A stretch of 33,523 nucleotides of DNA from Prevotella sp. UBA2755. GTDB lineage: Bacteria > Bacteroidota > Bacteroidia > Bacteroidales > Bacteroidaceae. How positions within the stretch are numbered: the stretch's first letter is position 1; the number at the start of each line of letters is the position of its first letter. Below the pieces are notes generated by a model. The model saw only the letters and a list, made by a program, of their open reading frames with translations, made no database searches and was not told the origin of the DNA. The DNA lies in assembly GCA_002353225.1 (NCBI GenBank), contig DEJF01000027.1, positions 23,173 to 56,695 on the forward strand, given 5' to 3'. Below are positions 6,611 to 13,496 of this stretch, piece after piece. A program made the translations under genes and the position numbers.

Positions 6611-7945
6611 ATGAACAAACTCTGGGAAAAGAATTTCGAAGTCAATGCCGAGATTGAGCGCTTCACAGTTGGACGTGATCGTGAGATGGATCTCTATCTC
6701 GCCCCCTACGACGTGTTAGGCTCTATGGCACATATCACGATGTTGGAGAGCATCGGTCTTTTGGAAACTGATGAACTCCGACAACTGCTTGCCGAGTTAA
6801 AGAATATCCATGCCGTCTGCGAGCGTGGGGAGTTCATCATCGAGGAGGGTGTCGAGGACGTACACTCTCAGGTAGAACTGATGCTCACCCGTAAACTCGG
6901 GGATATGGGTAAGAAGATACACTCAGGACGCTCACGCAACGACCAGGTATTGGTCGACCTGAAACTCTTCACACGCCATCAGTTGATGGAGATAGCCGAT
7001 AGCGTGAAGGTGCTCTTCGACGAGTTACAGACGAAGAGCGAGCAGTATAAGCAGGTTCTCATGCCGGGTTATACGCACCTGCAGGTGGCGATGCCCTCGT
7101 CGTTCGGTCTGTGGTTTGGTGCCTATGCTGAGTCACTTGCCGATGATATGCTGTTCCTCCAGGCTGCCTATAAGATGACGAATCGGAACCCGTTAGGCTC
7201 TGCCGCCGGCTATGGCTCGTCATTCCCCCTCAACCGTCAGATGACAACCGACCTGCTGGGCTTCGACTCCATGGATTATAACGTGGTGTATGCGCAGATG
7301 GGTCGTGGTAAGATGGAGCGTAACGTAGGCTTTGCCATCGCTACCATCGCCGGAACCCTTGCCAAACTGGCTTTCGACGCGTGTTTGTTTAACTCCCAGA
7401 ACTTCTCGTTCGTACGATTGCCGAAGGAGTGTACCACGGGTTCCAGCATCATGCCGCATAAGAAGAACCCGGATGTCTTCGAACTGATCCGTGCGAAGTG
7501 TAATAAGTTGCAGGCACTGCCCCAGCAGGTGACACTCATCATGAACAACCTTCCCGTGGGTTATTTCCGTGACTTGCAGATCATCAAGGAGGTGTTCCTG
7601 CCTGCCTTCGACGAACTGAAGGACTGCCTGCAGATGGCTGCGTATATCATCAATAAGATAGAGGTGCGTGAGGATATCCTCGACAACCCGATGTACGACC
7701 CGATGTTCTCTGTCGAGGAGGTCAACCGCCTCGCTGCTGAGGGCATGCCGTTCCGTGACGCTTACAAAAAGGTGGGACTTGATATCGAGGCAGGAACCTT
7801 CACACCGAATAAGAATATCCATCACACCCATGAAGGGTCTATCGGCAACCTCTGTACCGACCGTATCGCGGCACTCATGCAACAGGTGCTCGACGGCTTC
7901 GGCTTCGATCGCGTCATTCATGCTGAAAAGAATTTACTGAAATGA
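6611..7945 (+). CDS. argH: Argininosuccinate lyase
   Basis: Last enzyme of arginine synthesis: cleaves argininosuccinate to arginine and fumarate, as a cytoplasmic tetramer. The ATG at 6611 gives 444 residues, slightly short of the common length but complete, starting LWEKNFEVNAEIERFTVGRD. Conserved regions: EDVHSQVE, KIHSGRSRNDQV, MPGYTHLQVAMP and the fumarase/aspartase superfamily signature GSSIMPHKKNP (277-287) with its catalytic serine. No other arg biosynthesis gene is next to it. It overlaps the following lipoprotein gene by 4 nt (ATGA), which implies coupled translation. Confidence 0.97.
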   Translation: MNKLWEKNFEVNAEIERFTVGRDREMDLYLAPYDVLGSMAHITMLESIGLLETDELRQLLAELKNIHAVCERGEFIIEEGVEDVHSQVELMLTRKLGDMGKKIHSGRSRNDQVLVDLKLFTRHQLMEIADSVKVLFDELQTKSEQYKQVLMPGYTHLQVAMPSSFGLWFGAYAESLADDMLFLQAAYKMTNRNPLGSAAGYGSSFPLNRQMTTDLLGFDSMDYNVVYAQMGRGKMERNVGFAIATIAGTLAKLAFDACLFNSQNFSFVRLPKECTTGSSIMPHKKNPDVFELIRAKCNKLQALPQQVTLIMNNLPVGYFRDLQIIKEVFLPAFDELKDCLQMAAYIINKIEVREDILDNPMYDPMFSVEEVNRLAAEGMPFRDAYKKVGLDIEAGTFTPNKNIHHTHEGSIGNLCTDRIAALMQQVLDGFGFDRVIHAEKNLLK

Positions 7946-8523
7946 AAAAATACATCATCCTTCTGGTATCATACGTCTTACTTCTCGCCTCTTGCGGAGC
8001 GGAACAGACCTATTCCTCATGGTCGTGTCGCTTTATCTTCAACAACGGCACCTACCTCGACCAGACGATAGGGGCAGCCATCAACCCTACCATCACAGGT
8101 ATCTTCTGTAAGATTACCGAGGAGTCGAGGGGCGGTACCCGCTACTTGATTTTCGAGAACAACCAAGGGGCATCCTCTCGTCACCAGATGATGGCGGAGG
8201 AACTGCGCCAGAACCTGCGCATCGGACAGAATGGGGGTATCATCGTGGGGGTACAGAGCATGGGCGACTTCCGCTTTGCCGCCTACGACCTGATGTGTCC
8301 TAACTGTGCTCGTAGGGAGAATAACACCATCATCCCGACCTATCCCGTCACCCTCGATAAGAAAGGCTCCGCCATCGCCACCTGTGGGAAGTGTGGTGAC
8401 CAGTACGACCTCAATAATGGGGGACTCCTTGTCAAGGGACAGGAGGGTGACAAAGGACTGGAACGCTATCGAAATGCCACGACGGAGGGTCCCACAGGAA
8501 GGGTCGTTGTGCTCTCACAATAA
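7942..8523 (+). CDS. Lipoprotein with Rieske-like Cys4 domain
   Basis: A 193-residue predicted lipoprotein of unknown function. A short signal ends in the lipobox LLASC (Cys18). The C-terminal half resembles a Rieske [2Fe-2S] fold in layout: FAAYDLMCPNC, then about 30 residues later CGKCGDQYDLNNGG followed by GLERY and a final strand VVVLSQ. In true Rieske proteins the ligands are Cys-His and Cys-His; here both pairs read CxxC, giving four cysteines, which fits a zinc or rubredoxin-type site better. The start codon overlaps argH by 4 nt. The role is unknown; the fold is inferred from motif spacing alone. Confidence 0.75.
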   Translation: MKKYIILLVSYVLLLASCGAEQTYSSWSCRFIFNNGTYLDQTIGAAINPTITGIFCKITEESRGGTRYLIFENNQGASSRHQMMAEELRQNLRIGQNGGIIVGVQSMGDFRFAAYDLMCPNCARRENNTIIPTYPVTLDKKGSAIATCGKCGDQYDLNNGGLLVKGQEGDKGLERYRNATTEGPTGRVVVLSQ

Positions 8524-8550
8524 AGAAAATAGCGGAAAAAAGTAAAATTT

Positions 8551-8578
8551 TCAACTTACAACTTCCGACTTTCAACTA
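8551..8578 (+). repeat. Degenerate heptamer array (NNNACTT) upstream of tRNA-Leu
   Basis: Units TCAACTT, ACAACTT, CCGACTT and TCAACTA follow one another in strict 7-bp phase, just before the tRNA promoter. Confidence 0.7.
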
Positions 8579-8585
8579 TTATTCG

Positions 8586-8593
8586 TATCTTTG
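8586..8593 (+). promoter_or_regulatory. -7 promoter box of tRNA-Leu
   Basis: TATCTTTG matches TAnnTTTG, 27 nt before the mature tRNA 5' end. The -33 position has no clear TTTG and lies in the heptamer array. Confidence 0.65.
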
Positions 8594-8620
8594 CACCCGC
8601 AAAGACGCAAAATGTCTACT

Positions 8621-8705
8621 GCCGCGATGGTGGAATGGTAGACACGAGGGACTTAAAATCCCTTGGCCAGTAATGGCTGTGCGGGTTCGAGTCCCGCTCG
8701 CGGCA
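8621..8705 (+). tRNA. tRNA-Leu (anticodon UAA)
   Basis: An 85-nt class II tRNA. Acceptor stem GCCGCGA pairs with TCGCGGC (8698-8704), discriminator A at 8705. The anticodon arm is AGGGA-CTTAAAA-TCCCT with anticodon TAA at 8654-8656. A long variable arm follows (GGCCAGTAATGGC region), and the T arm is GCGGG-TTCGAGT-CCCGC. The 3' CCA is not encoded. It stands alone, with its own promoter and terminator. Confidence 0.98.
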
Positions 8706-8708
8706 CGT

Positions 8709-8744
8709 AAAGAATTGGTTCTTAGAGCCAATTCTTTATTTTTT
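8709..8744 (+). terminator. Rho-independent terminator of tRNA-Leu
   Basis: A perfect 10-bp stem, AAAGAATTGG (8709-8718) with CCAATTCTTT (8728-8737), is followed by ATTTTTT on the plus strand. The right arm and T-run lie inside the last codons of dapL on the other strand. Confidence 0.85.
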
Positions 8745-9948
8745 CTAAGGCTTGAAGCGTGGCATCATGATCCGCAAACGCTGTCAACCGCACATACCCC
8801 TCACCACTGGGGCCAAACCCCACACCGGGTGTACATACCACCTTTGCCCCGTACAGCATCTGCTCGAAGAACTGCCATGACGGCTGGTCGTTAGGAGTCC
8901 TCACCCATAGATAAGGGGCATGCTCACCACCATACACCTCCAGTCCCATCTTCGTCAGTTCCTCTTTCATCTCATGGGCGTTACGCATATAGTAGTCGAT
9001 GGTCGTACGTACCTGTGCCTTGCCCTCAGGACTGTAGATCGCCTCTGCAGCACGTTGGCTGAGATAACTCGTACCATTGAACTTCGTCGACTGCCTGCGG
9101 TTCCAGAGAGGGTTCAGGGCGATACGCTCACCTGTCAGTGTCGAGGCGGACACGTCCTTCGGTACGATGGTGTAGCCACAGCGCACTCCCGTAAATCCTG
9201 CCGTCTTGGAGTATGAGTGAAACTCGATGGCACATTTTCTTGCTCCCCGTATCTCGTAGATAGAGTGGGGTATCTCGTCACTTTGGATATATGCCTCGTA
9301 GGCGGCATCATAGAAGATCAGGGCATCGTTCTTCAACGCATAAGTCACCCATTTCTTCAGTTCCTCCTTGGTGATGACCGTGCCTGTCGGGTTATTGGGA
9401 TAACACAGGTAGATGATGTCCACCCGTCGGTCGGGAATCTGCGGTACAAAACCGTTCTCCCTCGTACACGGCATATAATAGACGTTCGACCACCGTCCCT
9501 GTTCCTGTATGCCTGCCCTGCCAATCATCACGTTAGAGTCGATATATACGGGGTAGATAGGGTCACCCACCGCAATGGTATTGTCCCACCGCACTAGTTC
9601 CTGAATATTCCCTGTGTCACTCTTCGCCCCGTCATTCACAAAGATCTCGTCGAGACTCAGGTGAATACCCCTCGGCAGGAAATCGTTCATCTGTATCGCC
9701 TTGCGCAGGAAGTCATAGCCCTGCTCAGGACCATACCCATGGAAACCCTCCTTCGTCGCCATCTCATCGGTAGCCCTGTGCAGTGCCTCCACCACGGCAG
9801 GACACAGCGGTTGTGTCACGTCCCCAATACCTAATGATATCACGTCCGCCTTCGGGTGAGTCGTCTTAAACGCATTCACCTTCTTGGCGATATCCGCAAA
9901 CAGGTAGTTATTAGGTAGTTTCAGGAAATGCTCGTTAATCAGTGCCAT
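8722..9948 (-). CDS. dapL: LL-diaminopimelate aminotransferase
   Basis: PLP-dependent enzyme that converts tetrahydrodipicolinate directly to LL-diaminopimelate, a shortcut in lysine and peptidoglycan precursor synthesis. The protein is 408 residues, as expected. Family marks: MALINEHFLKLPNNYLFADI at the N-terminus, ISLGIGDVTQPL, YCHPNNPTG-type motif as LCYPNNPTG, and the PLP lysine K248 in HSYSKTAGFTGVRCGY. It is the last gene of a minus-strand unit: its ATG lies 3 nt after the HAD hydrolase stop. Its last codons share bases with the terminator of the convergent tRNA-Leu. Confidence 0.97.
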   Translation of the reverse strand: MALINEHFLKLPNNYLFADIAKKVNAFKTTHPKADVISLGIGDVTQPLCPAVVEALHRATDEMATKEGFHGYGPEQGYDFLRKAIQMNDFLPRGIHLSLDEIFVNDGAKSDTGNIQELVRWDNTIAVGDPIYPVYIDSNVMIGRAGIQEQGRWSNVYYMPCTRENGFVPQIPDRRVDIIYLCYPNNPTGTVITKEELKKWVTYALKNDALIFYDAAYEAYIQSDEIPHSIYEIRGARKCAIEFHSYSKTAGFTGVRCGYTIVPKDVSASTLTGERIALNPLWNRRQSTKFNGTSYLSQRAAEAIYSPEGKAQVRTTIDYYMRNAHEMKEELTKMGLEVYGGEHAPYLWVRTPNDQPSWQFFEQMLYGAKVVCTPGVGFGPSGEGYVRLTAFADHDATLQALEKIKNWL

Positions 9949-9951
9949 TGT

Positions 9952-10668
9952 TTAGTCTTTATGAGTGTTCAATATGTCCGTGATTTCCCCGAACCTCGTC
10001 ATCTTCACCAGTCGTTCATGCGGAAACTCCTCCGCTTTCTCTAATGCCCACACCACATGGTAGGGGATATGGGCAGCCCATGCGCCAGCCTCCAGGGCAG
10101 GGGCGATATCACTGCGGAACGAGTTTCCCACCATCAGCGTCTCCTCGGGAGCCACCCCTAAGTTCTCACACAACTGGCGATATTCCGTCACCGTCTTGTT
10201 AGACACCGTCTCCATGTGCGAGAAATACTGTTCCAGTCCCGACCGCCTTAGTTTGTCCTCCTGGTCCATCAGTTCCCCTTTGGTGAACACCACCAGACGG
10301 TAGCGGCGTAGTGCCGCCAACTGCTCCAGTGTCTCCTGTACCTCTGGCAACGGTGTCGTAGGGAATCGTAACAGTTCTTTTCCCATGTCGATCAGTCGCA
10401 TCACGTCGTCCCCACCAATCTCTCCGTGCGACAGACGGATAGCATTCTCGATGAGTGACAGTGTGAATGCCTTTGTGCCATAGCCCGTCAGCGGCAGGTT
10501 CGCATGTTCCGTGGCGAAGAGTCCCTTGCTCACCTCTTGGGGAGTCACCCACCGGCTGAGCAGTTCTCCGCATCTCCGCTCTACCTCGTCGAACCACGAC
10601 TGGCAGTCCCACAGCGTGTCATCCGCGTCAAAAGCGATCACTTTGATGTCCTTCTTCGGTATTGCCAT
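9952..10668 (-). CDS. HAD-superfamily hydrolase (YjjG/nucleotidase-like)
   Basis: A 238-residue cytoplasmic HAD protein. Motif I is VIAFDADDTLWD, with an extra Asp in place of Gly; motif II is VVFTKG; motif III lysine is in SNKT; motif IV is MVGNSFRSDIAPALEAG. A helical cap lies between motifs I and II. The DADDTLW form is common in a Bacteroidota subgroup and in YjjG-like nucleotidases, but the substrate is not predictable. Its start overlaps the transporter gene upstream by 31 nt, and dapL follows 3 nt after its stop, so the three are probably one operon. No functional link with lysine synthesis is evident. Confidence 0.87.
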   Translation of the reverse strand: MAIPKKDIKVIAFDADDTLWDCQSWFDEVERRCGELLSRWVTPQEVSKGLFATEHANLPLTGYGTKAFTLSLIENAIRLSHGEIGGDDVMRLIDMGKELLRFPTTPLPEVQETLEQLAALRRYRLVVFTKGELMDQEDKLRRSGLEQYFSHMETVSNKTVTEYRQLCENLGVAPEETLMVGNSFRSDIAPALEAGAWAAHIPYHVVWALEKAEEFPHERLVKMTRFGEITDILNTHKD

Positions 10669-11594
10669 AGTTCAATAGAGTTAATGATATTCTGCCAAAG
10701 CACATAGCAGCCGGCACCAATAGAAGCGACAGGATGCAAGTACATATAAGCCACCCAGATACTCAGGGCGGTATTTTTCTGGAAGAGCGCCTGTCCACTG
10801 TTGACCTCTTCTCCTAAATGGCGTCCGATGCCCCGTCCGATAAAGAACTGTATGAAGCAGAGGATGAATGTTGCCACGGCGATCAGTAACAGCAGCGTCA
10901 GTGTGGTATGGCTATGTGTGATATTCTTTACCGTGATACCTGTAGTAATCGACAGTGAGATAGCCCAGCAGTAGAAACTAAGGTTAGGCATGGCGGCAAT
11001 CTTGTCACATACCTCCTTCACGTAGTGTTGCATGAGCCAGCCCAGAACGAGGGGCAGCAGCAAGACGATAGAAACCTTTTCCAAGATAATGAGAAACGCG
11101 TCGAGGAACGCCACGTGTACTGTCTGTTCCAAGAGTGGGAAAACCAGCGGAATCATCAGTGCCGAGGCAAGGGATGATATCAGTGTGTACGTCGTCATCG
11201 TTGAGATATTACCACCCAGTTTTCCTGTCACCACAGGAGCCGCCGATGCCGATGGTCCGATGATACATGTCAGTACTGCTTCCCATAGGATCTTTTGTTC
11301 GGCATCTGCCTCCACGCAGAAGATGATGCCGATATTCGCCGCTACCAGCAGCAGTTGCGCCATCAGTACCCCTACATGCCAGCGGTGAGGACGCATCTGG
11401 TGGAAGTCCACCTTACAGAACGTCACGAAGAGTGTCAGGAACACGAAGAACGGGAATATCACATCGAATACAGGACTCAGTGTGTCCCCTAAGGAGTCCA
11501 GTGCCGGCACGTAATAGAATGTCAGGTAGCACACCGTCCCTGTAGCGATTGCCACAGGCAGTGTCCAGTCCTTCAAAAATCGAATCAATCCCAT
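10638..11594 (-). CDS. BASS-family (bile acid:sodium symporter-like) membrane transporter
   Basis: A 318-residue inner-membrane protein with about nine or ten hydrophobic segments, starting MGLIRFLKDWTLPVAIATG. The middle contains CIIGPSASAAPVVTGKLGGN, a Gly/Ser/Pro-rich stretch like the crossing-helix region of the BASS fold (arsenite / bile acid symporter type transporters). Substrate is unknown; the family name does not imply bile acid transport here. It is the first gene of the unit that continues with the HAD hydrolase (31-nt overlap) and dapL. Two promoter candidates lie upstream (11615-11645 and the repeat cassette at 11698-11756). Confidence 0.85.
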   Translation of the reverse strand: MGLIRFLKDWTLPVAIATGTVCYLTFYYVPALDSLGDTLSPVFDVIFPFFVFLTLFVTFCKVDFHQMRPHRWHVGVLMAQLLLVAANIGIIFCVEADAEQKILWEAVLTCIIGPSASAAPVVTGKLGGNISTMTTYTLISSLASALMIPLVFPLLEQTVHVAFLDAFLIILEKVSIVLLLPLVLGWLMQHYVKEVCDKIAAMPNLSFYCWAISLSITTGITVKNITHSHTTLTLLLLIAVATFILCFIQFFIGRGIGRHLGEEVNSGQALFQKNTALSIWVAYMYLHPVASIGAGCYVLWQNIINSIELWQYRRRTSK

Positions 11595-11614
11595 GTTCCC
11601 TAAATTTTCCAGTG

Positions 11615-11645
11615 CAAAGTTAGTGCAAACCGAGTAAAGAACAAA
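11615..11645 (-). promoter_or_regulatory. Promoter of the transporter-HAD-dapL operon
   Basis: Minus-strand TAACTTTG (11615-11622) and TTTG (11642-11645) are separated by 19 nt, a full match to the Bacteroidota -7/-33 pattern. The ATG is 21 nt beyond the -7 box. Confidence 0.75.
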
Positions 11646-11697
11646 ATAAATCTATTTATTTTTTCTTTCGAGGTGCCGCCTATCTTCGACCGGAGGT

Positions 11698-11756
11698 CAA
11701 AGGTACGATTAAGTGAGAAGAAAACCCAATATTTTTGGCTTTCTCGAACGTGAGTA
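11698..11756 (-). promoter_or_regulatory. Repeated palindromic promoter cassette, copy B
   Basis: Read on the minus strand, it begins TACTCACGTTCGAGAAA, continues through an imperfect palindrome centred on CCAAAAATATTGG, and ends TTCTCACTTAATCGTACCTTTG-like with TACCTTTG as a -7 box (11698-11705). It is nearly identical to copy A at 22312-22372, apart from the palindrome centre. It points toward the BASS transporter operon, upstream of the second promoter. Confidence 0.8.
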
Positions 11757-11801
11757 TCTTAAAAATTATTTTAAAGGTAATCATTTCTCTAAAATATTTA
11801 T

Positions 11802-11809
11802 TAACTTTG
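11802..11809 (+). promoter_or_regulatory. -7 promoter box of yifB
   Basis: TAACTTTG matches TAnnTTTG, 55 nt before the yifB ATG. The leader contains a perfect 14-bp palindrome, ATATGTAAACATAT-like with arms ATATGT (11833-11838) and ACATAT (11841-11846), of unknown meaning. Confidence 0.6.
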
Positions 11810-11864
11810 CACTTGAAATATTTAATAAATAGATATGTAAACATATATAGTATTATTCATTACA

Positions 11865-13412
11865 ATGTTGGTAAATACATATTGTGCCGCCGTCAATGGA
11901 CTGGATGTCAATACGGTGAAAGTGGAAATCAGTATGGCAAGAGGGGTGCAGTTTCATCTCACAGGACTTGCTGATACAGCAGTAAGAGAGAGTTACGACC
12001 GTATCAAGGCTGCTCTTCAGAACAACGGCTTTAAAATGCCTGTGATGGATATCACGGTTAATTTGTCGCCTGCGGATATCAAGAAGGAAGGCTCTGGGTA
12101 TGATCTGCCACTTGCCATTGGCATCTTAGCGGCAAACGGAAAAGTGACCAGCGACGACCTTGATAAGTATATGATGGTAGGTGAGTTAGGACTTGACGGG
12201 AAGTTACAGCCTGTCCGCGGTGCATTACCTATTGCCATCAAAGCACGTGCGGAACACTTTAAGGGACTTATTGTACCTCGCCAGAATGTCCGTGAGGCAG
12301 CGGTGGTCAATCAGGTGGAGGTCTATGGCATGGACTCCTTGATAGAGGTTATCCAGTTCTTCAATGGCTCAAAGGCTATTGCTCCCACAACGGTTGACAC
12401 TCGTCGTGAGTTTTATGCGCAACAGGAAGTCTTTGAACTTGACTTTTCTGATGTCCGTGGACAGGAGAGTGTGAAGCGAGCCTTGGAGGTGGCAGCGGCA
12501 GGCGGTCATAATCTCATCATGATAGGTCCTCCTGGCTCTGGAAAATCAATGCTGGCTAAGCGGTTACCTTCCATCCTGCCTCCATTGTCGCTGGCAGAGA
12601 GTCTGGAGACCACCCAGATACATAGCGTGGCAGGAAAACTGAACCGAGACACCAGTCTAATCAGCCAGCGCCCCTTCCGCGCTCCTCACCATACTATCTC
12701 GCAGGTGGCTCTGGTCGGTGGCGGTAACAATCCTCAACCTGGAGAAATCAGCCTTGCCCACAATGGTGTGCTCTTCCTGGATGAGATGCCCGAACTGTCG
12801 CGCAGTGTCTTAGAGGTATTGCGCCAGCCATTAGAAGACCGCAAGATTACCATCAGCCGAGCCAAGTACAGCGTAGAGTATCCCTGCTCCTTCATGCTCG
12901 TCGCCTCAATGAACCCCTGTCCTTGCGGCTATTATGGCGATCCGACCCACCATTGTGCCTGTACTCCGGGACAGATTCAACGTTATATGAATAAGATCAG
13001 TGGACCATTGCTCGATCGTATCGACATACACTGCGAACTGGCAGCGGTCCCGTTTTCTGACTTATCTAAGATGAAGCCTGGCGAACCAAGCGAGAAAATA
13101 CGTGAGAGGGTGATGAAAGCAAGGCAAATCCAAGAGGCTCGTTTCAAGGATATAAAGAGTGTTCACTGCAATGCCCAAATGACTGAACGTATGTTACACC
13201 AATTCGCAGAGCCTGATGTCGCATCAATGGATATGCTACGTATGGCAATGGAAAGATTGAAGTTGTCCGCAAGAGCGTACAGCCGAATTTTAAAAGTGGC
13301 AAGGACCATCGCTGACTTAGATAACTCGGAGAACGTCCAGTCACAGCACATCGCTGAAGCCATCGGATATCGCAGTCTTGACAGAGGCGACTGGGCAGAG
13401 CGAGGGATTTAG
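11865..13412 (+). CDS. YifB/ComM-family Mg-chelatase-like AAA+ ATPase
   Basis: A 515-residue cytoplasmic protein. The N-terminal ~180 residues form the ChlI-type domain (VNTYCAAVNGLDVNTVKVE, GYDLPLAIGILAA, MVGELGLDGKLQPVRG). The AAA+ core has Walker A GPPGSGKS (221-228), FRAPHHTIS, Walker B LFLDEMPE (D306, E307) and the Cys-rich loop NPCPCGYYGD...HHCAC, then LLDRIDIH and a C-terminal lid with LSARAYSRILKVARTIADL. ComM, a member of this family, drives branch migration during natural transformation in other bacteria (family knowledge); the role here is not shown. The gene stands alone, with its own promoter and a hairpin terminator shared with the convergent exported-protein operon. Confidence 0.95.
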   Translation: MLVNTYCAAVNGLDVNTVKVEISMARGVQFHLTGLADTAVRESYDRIKAALQNNGFKMPVMDITVNLSPADIKKEGSGYDLPLAIGILAANGKVTSDDLDKYMMVGELGLDGKLQPVRGALPIAIKARAEHFKGLIVPRQNVREAAVVNQVEVYGMDSLIEVIQFFNGSKAIAPTTVDTRREFYAQQEVFELDFSDVRGQESVKRALEVAAAGGHNLIMIGPPGSGKSMLAKRLPSILPPLSLAESLETTQIHSVAGKLNRDTSLISQRPFRAPHHTISQVALVGGGNNPQPGEISLAHNGVLFLDEMPELSRSVLEVLRQPLEDRKITISRAKYSVEYPCSFMLVASMNPCPCGYYGDPTHHCACTPGQIQRYMNKISGPLLDRIDIHCELAAVPFSDLSKMKPGEPSEKIRERVMKARQIQEARFKDIKSVHCNAQMTERMLHQFAEPDVASMDMLRMAMERLKLSARAYSRILKVARTIADLDNSENVQSQHIAEAIGYRSLDRGDWAERGI

Positions 13413-13443
13413 TAAGTTAAGGACCTTTTAACACAAACAAGAC

Positions 13444-13473
13444 GACTGGCAGGTACTCATTGTCCTGCCAGTC
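13444..13473. terminator. Hairpin terminator between convergent yifB and the exported-protein operon
   Basis: A perfect 10-bp stem, GACTGGCAGG (13444-13453) with CCTGCCAGTC (13464-13473), has a 10-nt loop. T-rich tails follow on both strands but are weak, so it probably serves both directions. Confidence 0.7.
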
Positions 13474-13496
13474 ATTCTTCAAAGAGATAAAAAGAT

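Noticed and set aside
7220..7921. Open frame of 233 codons on the minus strand within argH
   Set aside because: It lies wholly opposite a secure gene, has no family features and no promoter; codon bias of argH explains it.
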